Counted from the stretch's first letter, positions 34,217 to 44,120 are shown. The stretch is DNA of 64,000 nt from Deltaproteobacteria bacterium (GCA_019309565.1 JAFDFZ010000017.1:39296-103295); one strand, 5' to 3'. Notes: a model not told the origin generated them from the letters alone. Program-made: numbers and translations.

Positions 34217-34400
34217 CTTTTTTTACCTGAAACAACCAGGGCTTTCAAATATTGACTATTTTAATTTTATTCCCATAATCTTTCAACAATTATATTCCAT
34301 TAAAATCCAGGTCACCTTATGCTTGTTTATTGTTTAAGGCTGACGTATTATTTCGATCATCTGCTATGGATCTTACTGGATATTTGTAAAAGGAGATACG

Positions 34401-35294
34401 ATGAGCCGCGTTACGTTTCATAAAACCAAAGATCGCAAAGATGGAGTTCAAAAATCCTTAGAAGCCCTGGGGCGGAATCCCGTTAAAGGAAAATCGGTGT
34501 TTATCAAGCCCAATTTCAACACTGCAGATCCTGCTCCCGGATCGTCGCATAATGATACCTTGGCAGCCTTGATCGACGAAATCTGGGCCATGGGTGCGAA
34601 ATCCATTATGCTTGGTGATAGAAGCTATCCGTCCACTCGCTCTGTCATGGAAAAAAAGGGCATATTGCCCCTTTTAAAGGAAAAAGGAGTTGAGGTCATC
34701 GATTTCGATGAGTTGGATGATGCGGACTGGATTGAATTTAAACTCCCAGACAGCCACTGGCCAGATGGGTTCAGAATCGCCCGGCCGATCATCGAGGCCG
34801 AGTGTCTGGTTTCCACAGGCTGCTTGAAGACCCATCAGTTTGGAGGAATCTTTACCCTTTCTCTCAAGCTGCATGTGGGTGTCGTTCCCACAGGTCGAAA
34901 CGGATATCCTTACATGTCTCAACTGCACGGATCACCGCATCAACGGAAAATGATCGCAGAGGTCAATCAACCCTTTTCGCCGGATTTGATCGTGATGGAC
35001 GGCATCGATGTGTTTGTAGACGGTGGACCGGCCACCGGGAAGCGGGTAAAAGGAAATGTTTTTCTTGCCTCTACCGACAGGGTTGCCATAGATGCCGTCG
35101 GCATTTCGGTGCTCAAGACGCTGGGAAGCAATCCTGCGATAATGAATCGGGCGATATTCGAACAGGAACAGATTTCAAGGGCAGTGGATCTCGGTCTGGG
35201 AGTATCATCTCCTTCGGAAATCGAGATTGTTCCGGTGGATTCTGAAAGCCGGCAATATTGCCAGCAGGTTCACCGCATTTTAGCCGAGGGTTAG
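34401..35294 (+). CDS. DUF362 domain-containing protein
   Basis: A 297-residue DUF362 protein: SVFIKPNFNTADPAPGSSHN (about 35-54), CLKTHQFGGIFTLSLKLHVG (about 143-162) and IVMDGIDVFVDGGP (about 196-209) are the family landmarks. It lacks the C-terminal ferredoxin module found in many homologues, so any electron transfer would need a partner. Function unknown; many anaerobes carry several copies. AAAGGAGA precedes the ATG. It converges with the chloride channel gene. Confidence 0.85.
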   Translation: MSRVTFHKTKDRKDGVQKSLEALGRNPVKGKSVFIKPNFNTADPAPGSSHNDTLAALIDEIWAMGAKSIMLGDRSYPSTRSVMEKKGILPLLKEKGVEVIDFDELDDADWIEFKLPDSHWPDGFRIARPIIEAECLVSTGCLKTHQFGGIFTLSLKLHVGVVPTGRNGYPYMSQLHGSPHQRKMIAEVNQPFSPDLIVMDGIDVFVDGGPATGKRVKGNVFLASTDRVAIDAVGISVLKTLGSNPAIMNRAIFEQEQISRAVDLGLGVSSPSEIEIVPVDSESRQYCQQVHRILAEG

Positions 35295-35303
35295 TCTGGA
35301 GCG

Positions 35304-37073
35304 TTATTTTTCCCCGGGACGAATAAACAAAGATTTTTTGACGACGGCCCTTGTATAGGCTCCGATAATGTCCCTGCGGGTTAATATCCCTATTAACTTC
35401 TTTGGATTGTTGGAATCCACAACCGGCAGCAGGGAGAAGTCCCTGACGGAAATCTTTTCAAGGGCATCGAACAGGTTATCATCCAACGTGACTGTGACCA
35501 CTTTCGAGGAGGCGAGCTCTTTTACCACCACAAGATCCTTGAGGTTTTCGTCGAATACTGCGTCTCGATAGTCGATGTAAGATAGCATTCCCGTCAGGTT
35601 GCCATCCTCATCCAGAACAGGAAAAGAGTTGTGCTTGCTTTTTGATACGATATCCGCAAGCTGCTCCATGGTCAAAGACTCCGTTAAGGTTTCCACATTG
35701 GGGTTCATTACCTCTTTGACCGGAATGGATTTAAGGACATTGACTTCTTTTCCCGCCCGTATATCGATTCCTCTGCGTATCAGTTTCAACGTGTAGATGG
35801 ACTCTCTCATCATCTGACGTCCTGCTACCGTGCTGATGATGCAGGTTGTCATCAGGGGCAGGATAATTTTATAATCTCCGGTCATCTCAAAAATTATGAG
35901 AATGGCCGTAAGTGGCCCGTGGGTGGTTCCGCCCACCACCGCAGCCATACCGACCAGTCCGTAGGCACCAGGTGTTGCGGTCAGCTCGGGAAAGAGAGTA
36001 TGAACGCCCATTCCAAACAGGCTTCCTGCCATTGCTCCCAGAAACAGCGAAGGCGCAAAAATGCCGCCCGAGCCACCTGAGCCAATTGTTATGGAGGTGG
36101 CTAGAATTTTAAAAGGTATCAAAAGCAGCAGCACCCACCAGGCACTGAGCCCCATCAGTGCCTGATCGATGGCCCCATAGCCCACTCCCAATAGATGAGG
36201 GAATAGAAGCGACATGGCCCCCAGAGCCGCTCCTCCCAAAATGGCCTTTAGATATTCCGGGAATTTCAGTTCGTCAAAAATATCTTCAGTCCGGTAAAGA
36301 ACCTTGATAAAGATGACGGCAATCACTGCACAAAATAAACCCAATCCCAGATAGAAGGGAAATTCCCAGAAGCTTACCATTTTGTGCTGGGGCACAAGAA
36401 AAGCTGGAAAATCTCCAAGATAGTGTCGTGAGATCGCCGTTGCGGTAACAGAGGAGATAATAATCGGGCTGAAGGTGGCCAATCCGAAATCACCCAGAAT
36501 GATCTCTAAGGCAAACATTGAACCTGCTATGGGGGCATTAAATGTAGCGGCTATTCCCGCCGCAGCACCACATCCCACCAGTATTTTCATTCGATCAGCG
36601 GAAACATGCAGCAACTGGCCTATGGTCGAACCGATGGCCGATCCGATCTGCACAATGGGTCCTTCCCGGCCGACCGAGCCTCCGGTTCCAATGGTGATAG
36701 CCGAAGCCAGTGATTTAATCACAACCACACGTTTGCGGATAAATCCATTTCTCAATGCTACTGCTTCCATGACTTCCGGAACACCATGGCCTTTGGCTTC
36801 TCTGGCTCCAAAATAGACCAGCGGTCCTACCACCATACCGCCAAGGGCAGGCAGGAGGATACGTAAATACCAGGGAAGAGTTTTTACAACCTCCAGCAAG
36901 CTTTCCGAAGAGCCATATGCTATGGACTGGAAGAAATCGATAAGATGCCGAAAGCCGATAGCACCGTATCCACCACCAATTCCTACTGCAAACGCCAAAA
37001 CGGCCATGATGGTGTGTTCATTTGTACCTAGACGACTGAGTGATAATGAGTTTGGCAATGCAGGTAATTTCAT
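35304..37073 (-). CDS. ClC-type chloride channel/antiporter with CBS pair
   Basis: A 589-residue ClC protein. GTGGSVGREGP carries the selectivity loop and gating glutamate, GIFAPSLFLGA is the second chloride-site motif, and about ten or more membrane helices fill residues 20-430. The C-terminal third (about 450-580) is a pair of CBS domains (IPVKEVMNPNVETLTESL, LASSKVVTVTLDDNL), which usually bind nucleotides and regulate the channel. ATG 37073 follows GAGGGAG; TTG 37088 overlaps it. The intact glutamate points to a proton-coupled exchanger. Confidence 0.9.
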   Translation of the reverse strand: MKLPALPNSLSLSRLGTNEHTIMAVLAFAVGIGGGYGAIGFRHLIDFFQSIAYGSSESLLEVVKTLPWYLRILLPALGGMVVGPLVYFGAREAKGHGVPEVMEAVALRNGFIRKRVVVIKSLASAITIGTGGSVGREGPIVQIGSAIGSTIGQLLHVSADRMKILVGCGAAAGIAATFNAPIAGSMFALEIILGDFGLATFSPIIISSVTATAISRHYLGDFPAFLVPQHKMVSFWEFPFYLGLGLFCAVIAVIFIKVLYRTEDIFDELKFPEYLKAILGGAALGAMSLLFPHLLGVGYGAIDQALMGLSAWWVLLLLIPFKILATSITIGSGGSGGIFAPSLFLGAMAGSLFGMGVHTLFPELTATPGAYGLVGMAAVVGGTTHGPLTAILIIFEMTGDYKIILPLMTTCIISTVAGRQMMRESIYTLKLIRRGIDIRAGKEVNVLKSIPVKEVMNPNVETLTESLTMEQLADIVSKSKHNSFPVLDEDGNLTGMLSYIDYRDAVFDENLKDLVVVKELASSKVVTVTLDDNLFDALEKISVRDFSLLPVVDSNNPKKLIGILTRRDIIGAYTRAVVKKSLFIRPGEK

Positions 37074-37104
37074 TTGCAGCTCCCTCAAAACATCATTTTA
37101 GAAT

Positions 37105-37175
37105 ATGCACTCACCCTGTTGAACCCCCGAAGGGATGCGCAAAAGCGCAATTCAACAGGGTTCGCTGTTTCGGTT
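37105..37175 (+). repeat. Repeat family A, copy 4 (hairpin block)
   Basis: ACCCTGTTGAA (37113-37123) pairs perfectly with TTCAACAGGGT (37151-37161). The loop holds a second hairpin TGCGCAAAAGCGCA. The right flank TCGCTGTTTCGGTTC matches copy 2. It sits between two minus-strand genes. Confidence 0.7.
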
Positions 37176-37208
37176 CAAAAATATTTCTACAAGCCCTCCA
37201 GCATTATT

Positions 37209-38405
37209 TTACAGACCGGCTGTGAATCTGGATCGGTTACCATGAAGCGCGAACAAAGCTGCCAGGCCATATATTAATGCGGCGACTCCAAATACGCTTC
37301 TAATACTAAACCATATAGCGAATCCAGAGCTCAGCATGGGAGCGATACACCTACCAGCAGAGTTGACACTGGCGTTTATGCCATAGGTAGCGCCCTGAGA
37401 GCCTGGAGGGGTGTTAAGATTTATCAGTGCACCAAGAGCGGGAAGTGTTCCGCCTTCTACCAGTCCGGTGATTGCCTGTAAAAGTACCAGTTGCCATGCG
37501 GCCGTAACAAAAGCTTGGGGAAGATATACCAGCATTACTGCAATAAAGCAGCACGCAAGAACCCTTCCATGACCGATTCGGTCCCCGAGCCTTCCAAGCC
37601 ACACCGCACTTATAGAGCCGGTCAATGCCCTGAGGGCCAGAACCATGCCGGTGATTGTGGCTACTCCCTGGGTTGAGTCCATCAACTCCATCACGAATAA
37701 CGCCGCGATGGGAAATATAAGCGTTCGGCCAACGCTTTGAAGAAATGTTTCTGTATAGAGATGCAGCATTTTAGGGGCACGCAACAGGATGGAAAATCCT
37801 TTCATCAGTTTTGGCCTGCAGGACTTGGCTGCGGGATGAAAATCTTCATGCACCCAGAACACCACCAGCATACCGGACAGTGCAAGAAGGCTTCCGGTTA
37901 TCCAAAAGGATTCACGGAAACCCAGGGTGTCGCCGATAATTCCTCCGATCAAAGGACCGATGGCAACACCAGTCCATGCGCCCATTTGCATCAACCCCAG
38001 CGCTTCACCCGTATGCTCTTTGGGCGCGCTGGCGGCAATCAATGCATTGCCTGCCGGAACTATACCGGTAACAAAACCCTGGAGTAAACGAAGCAGCACA
38101 AGCTGTTCGACGCTTTTCACAAATCCCATGGCCGCAAGAAGAGCCGCACCCCCCAGCGCGGCACGAATCAGCATCAGTTTTCTTCCGTACCGATCTGCCA
38201 CCGCACCCCATAGAGGGGCTGAGATCATCATAGCAGCGCCCTGGGAGAAAAAGACCATTCCAGACCAGAATTTAACAGATCCCCCCGTCGATATTCGAAG
38301 CTGTTGTATATACAGCGGTAAAAAGGGGATAACAATGCTGAACCCCGCAAGAGAGAGCATTTGAACAACAAAAAGAATGTACAGGTTTTTCCGCCACTGC
38401 TCCAT
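37209..38405 (-). CDS. Major facilitator superfamily transporter (DHA1-like, 12 TM)
   Basis: A 398-residue MFS protein with the motif A loop GAVADRYGRKLMLIR after TM2 and its degenerate repeat WLGRLGDRIGHGR in the second half. It has twelve predicted spans. Motif C-like glycine-rich AIGPLIGGIIGDTLG in TM5 suggests an efflux antiporter of the drug-proton type. Substrate unknown. It stands alone between a repeat and a 376-base intergenic stretch. Confidence 0.88.
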   Translation of the reverse strand: MEQWRKNLYILFVVQMLSLAGFSIVIPFLPLYIQQLRISTGGSVKFWSGMVFFSQGAAMMISAPLWGAVADRYGRKLMLIRAALGGAALLAAMGFVKSVEQLVLLRLLQGFVTGIVPAGNALIAASAPKEHTGEALGLMQMGAWTGVAIGPLIGGIIGDTLGFRESFWITGSLLALSGMLVVFWVHEDFHPAAKSCRPKLMKGFSILLRAPKMLHLYTETFLQSVGRTLIFPIAALFVMELMDSTQGVATITGMVLALRALTGSISAVWLGRLGDRIGHGRVLACCFIAVMLVYLPQAFVTAAWQLVLLQAITGLVEGGTLPALGALINLNTPPGSQGATYGINASVNSAGRCIAPMLSSGFAIWFSIRSVFGVAALIYGLAALFALHGNRSRFTAGL

Positions 38406-38499
38406 GATGTTTTAACCGTTTAACGAGTTCCGATAGAGAATTTAAAAAAACTTTTTATAACACAAAAAAATGTGTGCGCCAATTTGGTTTGTTTCGATC

Positions 38500-38540
38500 C
38501 AGCAATTCTCGGTGAATCGGAAACGGTTTGTAATATGGCG
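38500..38540 (+). repeat. Family C-related end
   Basis: CAGCAATTCTCGGTGAATCG continues with GGTTTGTAATATGGCG, which resembles GTTTGTAATTTGCCG after the similar end at 55044. No partner end was found. The rest of 38406-38781 shows no gene. Confidence 0.5.
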
Positions 38541-38781
38541 CTCACATATATATTTCACTCCTCAATCTGCCATATGGTTTTTCTATTACCCTTATTTTCG
38601 AGCTTTTCTTGATTAAAAAGGACAGGCTCATCCGTGGCAGGGCCAGAAGCTCGGACGGTATTTCAAAGGGTTAAACTGTTACAAATCGTCTATTGAGTTT
38701 TATTAAAGACCTATATAGCATAAAAAGGCAATCAGTGTTTTAAGCAAAATAAAGCAAAGGGAAAAAGGAAAGGGTTAATGT

Positions 38782-39096
38782 ATGGAGATTTTTTTGCTGA
38801 TTGTTCTTTTTATGGTGCTTCTCGTTGTTCTTCCATTGATGATGAACAAACGGGCCATCAAGCAAGTCATAAAGAGATTCAGAGATCGGCAAGCACTGGA
38901 TCCAGGTTCAGCCAAAACCATCGACGAATTGGATTTGAGACCCCCCTCCTTTAGGGAACGATTGATGCGCTTTCGGGATTATAAGCCCGCCGCGTTAAAT
39001 GGATTGGTCCGGGTCGGAATCATAAAGGTTACCGAGGATGGCCGGTTTTATCTTTCAGAAGAGAAACTAAGAAATTCGAAGATTGCCAATTTTTAG
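38782..39096 (+). CDS. Small membrane-anchored protein of unknown function
   Basis: A 104-residue protein with one N-terminal transmembrane helix (IFLLIVLFMVLLVVLPLMM, about 3-21) and a basic cytoplasmic part (KRAIKQVIKRFRDR). The C-terminal half (about 55-104) resembles a small winged-helix-like segment (LNGLVRVGIIKVTEDGRFYL) but this is not certain. An AAAGGAAAGG-like RBS precedes the ATG. I do not recognise a family. It converges with the nucleotidase gene. Confidence 0.65.
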   Translation: MEIFLLIVLFMVLLVVLPLMMNKRAIKQVIKRFRDRQALDPGSAKTIDELDLRPPSFRERLMRFRDYKPAALNGLVRVGIIKVTEDGRFYLSEEKLRNSKIANF

Positions 39097-39106
39097 GCCA
39101 CCATAC

Positions 39107-40087
39107 TCAATTGATCACCCGGGAGATGGCATCGAGCACCCGGCGGTGTAAATGCCCGTTTGTTGCAACAATGCCGCTGTTGTTTCTAAGTGTTTTTCCT
39201 GTTGAAAAATCAAGAGCCCTGCCTTTAAAGTCGGTGACTTCTCCTCCCGCTTCTTTAACGATTATGGATCCGGGCGCATGATCCCAGATTTTTTCCTGAT
39301 AGTCTTTTTTTCGTGGCAGGCGCAGGTATATGGAAGCATCTCCGCGGGCAACCGCGGCGTATTTAACCTGACTGTCCATTCGAAGCGAAGCGGTGGTGAT
39401 ACCAAGAGACGCCAATATTCTCTGGTGAGTTTCATGTGCTGCATGTGCTTTCTCAAATGATTCGCAAAATTTTGCACACCTGCTGTCCGCAACGGAATCA
39501 ACGAAAACCCGTAGATCTGCCTTACTCTGAAAAATACGCATCCATGTGCCGCTGCCTTTTGTTGCATAGAGAATGCAGCCTATCTCATCCTCGGGTCTGT
39601 CAAGGCGGGCCGGAAGATTAGGACAACCAAGAACCCCAAGCACGACTTCTCCCTGTTCAACAAGCCCCAGTGCGATCGCATATTGATCTCCCCGAAGAAA
39701 TCCTTTGGTTCCATCGATAGGATCAACCACCCAAAATCGATCGCTAAAAGCCGCGCTTTCGGTAGAAGAGCCAATGCAGGTAATGATCCGGTTAGGTGTG
39801 GCGGTGAGCCCTGCATATCGAACAAGTTCCAATACCTGGTTGGAAAGATTCTGATCGTTTCGAAGATTTTCCGCCGTCTCTTCACCCACAACCACATCTT
39901 CCGGAAAAGCTTCCACCACCAGCATGTTGATAACTGCCTGGCTGCCGAAATCAGCGATGGTGACCGGAGAGCGATCCTGTTTTTCAATCACCGAAATCTT
40001 CTTCAGTCGCCTTTCGACACACAGGGATAGTTTCATTGCTTTTTCCACGGCAGCCAACGCAATATTCAGTTCTTTTTGATACGGCAT
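39107..40087 (-). CDS. 3'(2'),5'-bisphosphate nucleotidase, Hal2/SAL1 type
   Basis: A 326-residue inositol-monophosphatase-superfamily enzyme: VVGEETAEN (metal-binding glutamates), VVDPIDGTKGFLRGDQYAIA (about 119-138) and EKIWDHAPGSIIVKEAGG (about 266-283). The FLRGDQYA variant and length are those of Hal2-like enzymes that hydrolyse PAP, the by-product of sulfate activation pathways, to AMP. Magnesium-dependent and cytoplasmic. Useful in an organism handling much APS/PAPS, though PAP arises mainly in assimilation. Single gene. Confidence 0.87.
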   Translation of the reverse strand: MPYQKELNIALAAVEKAMKLSLCVERRLKKISVIEKQDRSPVTIADFGSQAVINMLVVEAFPEDVVVGEETAENLRNDQNLSNQVLELVRYAGLTATPNRIITCIGSSTESAAFSDRFWVVDPIDGTKGFLRGDQYAIALGLVEQGEVVLGVLGCPNLPARLDRPEDEIGCILYATKGSGTWMRIFQSKADLRVFVDSVADSRCAKFCESFEKAHAAHETHQRILASLGITTASLRMDSQVKYAAVARGDASIYLRLPRKKDYQEKIWDHAPGSIIVKEAGGEVTDFKGRALDFSTGKTLRNNSGIVATNGHLHRRVLDAISRVIN

Positions 40088-40252
40088 GGTGTAATTTCCT
40101 TTTCATATAATCGCTAAAATATAAAATTTCTTCTTTAATTTAAGCCACTGGCTTGTTAATTCATGAATAAGGAATCGCATGTTGACTTCATGGTCTTTAA
40201 CCTTTTATAGTACCCGATAATTTATTTTTTTGAAATTTTTACGTCAATGGGG

Positions 40253-40380
40253 CAGCAATTTTCGGTGAACAATGAAACTCGTTTAATTTCGCCGGATAAC
40301 CGGATTTTTACGCGCTCAAACAGTTGACCGCTTCAAGATCCGATCATCCGGCTCCATAGAAAATTTACCCAGAATTGCTG
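40253..40380 (-). mobile_element. MITE-like element, family C, complete 128-bp copy
   Basis: Inverted ends CAGCAATTTTCGGTGAA and TTTACCCAGAATTGCTG are flanked by a perfect 9-bp duplication TCAATGGGG (40244-40252 and 40381-40389). The interior matches, in reverse, both arms of the element at 2557-3035 (ATGGAGCCGG, GCGCGTAAAAATC, AAATTAAA). It encodes nothing and would need a transposase in trans. Confidence 0.8.
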
Positions 40381-40441
40381 TCAATGGGGCGACAGAACGG
40401 TTAGGTGAGCAATAGAAAATATGGTGCAAGGAGGAGCAATC

Positions 40442-41260
40442 ATGAAGATATTCATCGACAGTGCGGACCTGGATGAAATTCAACAAGGCTATGGCTGGGG
40501 GGTGGTCGATGGGGTTACCACCAACCCGAGCCTTTTAAAAAAGGCGGTTGAAAAACGTGTCGGTACGGGTGAGAGAGTGGATTTGAAAGAATATATTTCC
40601 CGTATTCTGGAAGTTGCAGATGGAACTCCGGTAAGCCTGGAGGTTACCGAGGTTACGGGTGAAAAAATGATTGAGCAGGGCAAACGACTGCATGAATTGT
40701 TCAATCCCATAGCCGGAAATGTATATATCAAGATCCCCGTAAATCCTGCTTTCAAAGAAATCGATGCAACCCATTTCGATGGTATTCGTGCCATCCGTGA
40801 GCTTACCGCCTCCGGCATACCGGTGAATTGTACTCTCATTTTTACTCCGGAGCAGGCCTTTCTGGCTGCAAAAGCAGGCGCCAAATTTGTAAGCCCATTT
40901 GCCGGAAGGATCGACGACGACCTTAGAAAATCTGCCGGATTGCAGTTTGGCAAAGAAGACTATTATCCGGCCGAGGGTATGGAAATGGACGCTCGGCTGC
41001 TTGAGGACAATGGAATCGTCTCCGGGATTGAATTGGTGGAGCAGTGTGTGAAGATTATCGAACATTACGGATTTGCCACAGAAGTGCTAGCAGCATCACT
41101 TCGAAACCCCAGACAGGTGAGAGAATCGGCACTGGTGGGTGCACACATCGCCACGTTGCCGTTTGGCGTGATAAAAGATATGCTGAAGCATCATAAAACC
41201 TATGAAGGTATGGAGCTGTTCACGGCAGACATCGTGCCCGAATATGCGAACCTGAAATAG
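40442..41260 (+). CDS. Transaldolase / fructose-6-phosphate aldolase-like protein
   Basis: A 272-residue TalC-like aldolase: MKIFIDSADLDEI start, GVTTNPSLL (about 26-34), VYIKIPVNP with the Schiff-base lysine (about 95-103), NCTLIFTPEQAFLAAKAGA and FVSPFAGRIDD. Typical TalC proteins have about 215-220 residues; this one has extra segments near 36-60 and 170-190. The reaction is either transfer of dihydroxyacetone or reversible fructose-6-phosphate cleavage. AAGGAGGAG precedes ATG 40442. The next two genes follow on the same strand. Confidence 0.85.
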   Translation: MKIFIDSADLDEIQQGYGWGVVDGVTTNPSLLKKAVEKRVGTGERVDLKEYISRILEVADGTPVSLEVTEVTGEKMIEQGKRLHELFNPIAGNVYIKIPVNPAFKEIDATHFDGIRAIRELTASGIPVNCTLIFTPEQAFLAAKAGAKFVSPFAGRIDDDLRKSAGLQFGKEDYYPAEGMEMDARLLEDNGIVSGIELVEQCVKIIEHYGFATEVLAASLRNPRQVRESALVGAHIATLPFGVIKDMLKHHKTYEGMELFTADIVPEYANLK

Positions 41261-41317
41261 ACCATAGGGGCTGATAAACCGATTTCAACTCATCGAAAGA
41301 ATAAAGAAAACATCGAA

Positions 41318-42697
41318 ATGCTGGAGTTTAATCAGGAACAAATCGACATCCTCTCAGGAATCGTCGGCTCTGAACGCTTCTCTGTGGGCGAGTCCAACCG
41401 AAAGCTTCACTGCCGGGATATTTCCCCTCATCGCGGCACGAACCCCGCTGGGGTTATCTGGCCTGTCGATACCGAAGAGGTCTCCAGGATTTTGTCCTTT
41501 GCCTATCGTCAGTCGATTCCGGTCACCCCCTGGGGGGCTGGAACAAGCACCGAAGGAAATCCCATTCCAACAAAGGGTGGGCTGGTGATGGACATGACAC
41601 AGATGAATCGTATCTTTGAGATCAGGCCACAGGATTTTCAGGTGGATCTTCAGCCCGGAGTCTTGCGCAAGGAGCTGAATCGAAAACTGGGCACATATGG
41701 TCTTTTCTTCCCACCCGACCCTGGCGCGGATGCCACGATTGGAGGAATGATCGCCAACAACGCTTCAGGGGTTCAAACCGTCAAGTACGGCGCGACGGCC
41801 GATTACGTGATGAAACTTGTGGTGGTATTGCCGGATGGAAAGGTGATTCATACGGGCTGTAAGGCCCATAAGTCCTCTTCGGGGTACTGTCTTACCAGGC
41901 TCTTTGTAGGGTCCGAAGGAACCCTCGGTGTTGTTACCGAGGCGACCCTTCGGGTAGCGGGGATCCCATCTCATACCCTGGCGGTTACCGTAACGTTTGC
42001 AGAGCTGAAAGATGCATCCGAAGCCGTGTTTGTCATGATCGGATCAGGCCTGGAACCTGCGGCGCTTGAGCTTCTGACCCCTGAACTTATCGGTTTGATG
42101 AACAACGAAAAGGCGTTGAACCTGCCTGAGGTTCCTTGCCTTTTTTGTGAGTTTCACGGCATAAGCCGGTCGGCGCTATTGGAAATCGCCGAACTTGCAA
42201 AAGAGTTATGTGAAGATTGCGGGGCGTCGGGGTTTAAATTTGGGATAGAGGAAGCTGAACGTAAGGAGTTGTGGCGGGCCAGGCACGAAGCCTGGGAAAC
42301 CATAAACCGATCTCATCCGGGAAAAGAGACCCTCATCGTTGATGCGGCGGTTCCCATATCCCGTTACCCTGAGATGATCGTGTTTGCTCAGAATCTTGTA
42401 GAAGAAAAACAGGTGCTTGGGTATGTTTTCGGCCATGCGGGAGATGGCAACCTTCATGTCGTCTTAGTGGGCGATCCGGGTGACGAACGGCAATGGAGGG
42501 TGCTGGAAGATATCAACCATCGCATCGTAGAGCGAGCCATCGAGGTCGGTGGTACGTGCACGGGTGAACATGGAGTCGGTATCGGCAAGCGAAAATTCAT
42601 GTCGCTTGAACATGGAGACAGTTACGATCTAATGCGCCGTTTAAAGGAACTGGTTGATCCAAAGGGTATCATGAACCCCGGAAAAATATTTACCTGA
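41318..42697 (+). CDS. FAD-linked D-lactate/glycolate dehydrogenase (GlcD family)
   Basis: A 459-residue VAO-type flavoenzyme. The FAD-binding domain shows PVTPWGAGTSTEGNPIP (about 69-85), PGADATIGGMIANNASG (about 136-152) and FVGSEGTLGVVTEATLRVAG; the C-terminal cap ends VGGTCTGEHGVGIGKRKF and PKGIMNPGKIF. It oxidises D-2-hydroxyacids such as D-lactate or glycolate and passes electrons to an acceptor not encoded here. It lies 57 bases after the aldolase gene and 73 before a second hydroxyacid dehydrogenase. Confidence 0.9.
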   Translation: MLEFNQEQIDILSGIVGSERFSVGESNRKLHCRDISPHRGTNPAGVIWPVDTEEVSRILSFAYRQSIPVTPWGAGTSTEGNPIPTKGGLVMDMTQMNRIFEIRPQDFQVDLQPGVLRKELNRKLGTYGLFFPPDPGADATIGGMIANNASGVQTVKYGATADYVMKLVVVLPDGKVIHTGCKAHKSSSGYCLTRLFVGSEGTLGVVTEATLRVAGIPSHTLAVTVTFAELKDASEAVFVMIGSGLEPAALELLTPELIGLMNNEKALNLPEVPCLFCEFHGISRSALLEIAELAKELCEDCGASGFKFGIEEAERKELWRARHEAWETINRSHPGKETLIVDAAVPISRYPEMIVFAQNLVEEKQVLGYVFGHAGDGNLHVVLVGDPGDERQWRVLEDINHRIVERAIEVGGTCTGEHGVGIGKRKFMSLEHGDSYDLMRRLKELVDPKGIMNPGKIFT

Positions 42698-42770
42698 TGA
42701 TGCAAGAAGGATTAATTCGTGTCATTGTGTACTAGGTGATTATTTAACCGCACTGGAGGCAATATCAACC

Positions 42771-44120
42771 ATGGGGCAAAACCGATTTCGTGCTGAAGAC
42801 CTTATGGAGTTTGCGAAACATATTCTGGTTCATCCCCGGATCGGGTTTACGGAAAAACAGGCCCATGCCGCCTCAACAATTTTGGTGGAAGCAGATCTGC
42901 GCGGGGATTCCGATCATGGAGTGGCAGGAGCAAGCGGGATCTACGATATTTACCTTAAGGTAAACGAAGATGCGGCTGTCCCTGGTTTCAAAAGACTTTG
43001 CACCCCGGGTTATTTGCAACAACAGGGAGAGAAGGCAGATTTCAGTGTTGAAGATACCCGCTATCCCACTATTATCCATGTCGATGCCAGGGGGTTGCTT
43101 GGCGCATATGTCACGCTTGAGCTCATTCCTGAAGTGATTAGTAGAGCTAAGCGGTTTGGGTATGCAAAGGCATACATTCGAAACTCGACCCATTTCGGCG
43201 ATTGTGGAATATACACTGAAATGATTGCGGAAAAAGATCTTGCCGCAAAAGTTACGTCCACCTCCCCCGCCTGGACCAAGCCTTTTGTGGAATTGCAAAG
43301 GGATGAAAAGAAAAACGCACGGCGTTACAGTGGGGTGGAAAAACGCTTTGGAACAAACCCGATCGCCTGGTCCATCCCTTTCGATAAAGGTATTGTCACC
43401 ATTGATATTGCGGTAACCCAGCGTGCTGTAAGCCCTGCCATCGACGTTGCCAGATCAAACGCAGCTGCCCTGGGTATAACACAACCCATAGACGGGCAAT
43501 TTTTTATCGGCAAAGGAAAGCATAAAACCCCCCTGCGAAAGGTGCACCTTGGCTTATCGCGAATCGACAACGAACAGGAGCTGAAGAAAGCGATCGCCGC
43601 TTTTGGATATGATAATTCCATCGGATTGACTCCGGTGGAAAAGGGCTTTTTGAAAGGGCCCGACGGCGAAGACATATACTATCCTCTTGCCTTTGATGAT
43701 GTATTCAAAGAAAATTTCTGGATCGCGCCGCTGGGAGGAACCTATTTCGGATATAAAGGCTTTGGGTTGAATATGTTGATCGAGCTTGACAATGTTGTTG
43801 GGGGCGGTAATCCTGAGCTTATCCGCAGGCTGGATTCTGAAGGCAGGCCCAAAACGCCTGAGAGGGTATCCCATACCATTGAGGCCTATGCCATCGATGG
43901 TCTCTATTGCCTGAAAGAGGCTAAAGAAAGGCTTGGGCGCGCTGTGCGTGTGACCCGTGAATGCGGCAATAAACTTATGTTTCTGCCTGGAGAAAAAGAA
44001 CAAATCAAAAGACAAGAAAACCTGAAAAAGGGCATCCCGATGAGGTCCGAACAAATCGGGAAACTTAAGCAAATCGCCGAAATGCTGGATGTCCCCTTTG
44101 ATCTGAAACCCTTAGGATAA
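42771..44120 (+). CDS. Ldh family (malate/L-sulfolactate-type) NAD(P)-dependent dehydrogenase
   Basis: A 449-residue protein of the Ldh_2 family (malate, ureidoglycolate and sulfolactate dehydrogenases): DLRGDSDHGV (about 43-52), AYIRNSTHFGDCGIY with the catalytic histidine, RFGTNPIAWSIP and YKGFGLNMLIELD. Most members have about 340-360 residues; here insertions near 70-95 and a ~60-residue charged C-terminal tail add length. It probably oxidises an L-2-hydroxyacid. Its stop overlaps the convergent sirtuin gene by nine bases. Confidence 0.85.
   Translation: MGQNRFRAEDLMEFAKHILVHPRIGFTEKQAHAASTILVEADLRGDSDHGVAGASGIYDIYLKVNEDAAVPGFKRLCTPGYLQQQGEKADFSVEDTRYPTIIHVDARGLLGAYVTLELIPEVISRAKRFGYAKAYIRNSTHFGDCGIYTEMIAEKDLAAKVTSTSPAWTKPFVELQRDEKKNARRYSGVEKRFGTNPIAWSIPFDKGIVTIDIAVTQRAVSPAIDVARSNAAALGITQPIDGQFFIGKGKHKTPLRKVHLGLSRIDNEQELKKAIAAFGYDNSIGLTPVEKGFLKGPDGEDIYYPLAFDDVFKENFWIAPLGGTYFGYKGFGLNMLIELDNVVGGGNPELIRRLDSEGRPKTPERVSHTIEAYAIDGLYCLKEAKERLGRAVRVTRECGNKLMFLPGEKEQIKRQENLKKGIPMRSEQIGKLKQIAEMLDVPFDLKPLG

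Noticed and set aside
36475-36816. 113-codon plus-strand frame
   Set aside because: Antisense to the ClC channel gene and without its own RBS.
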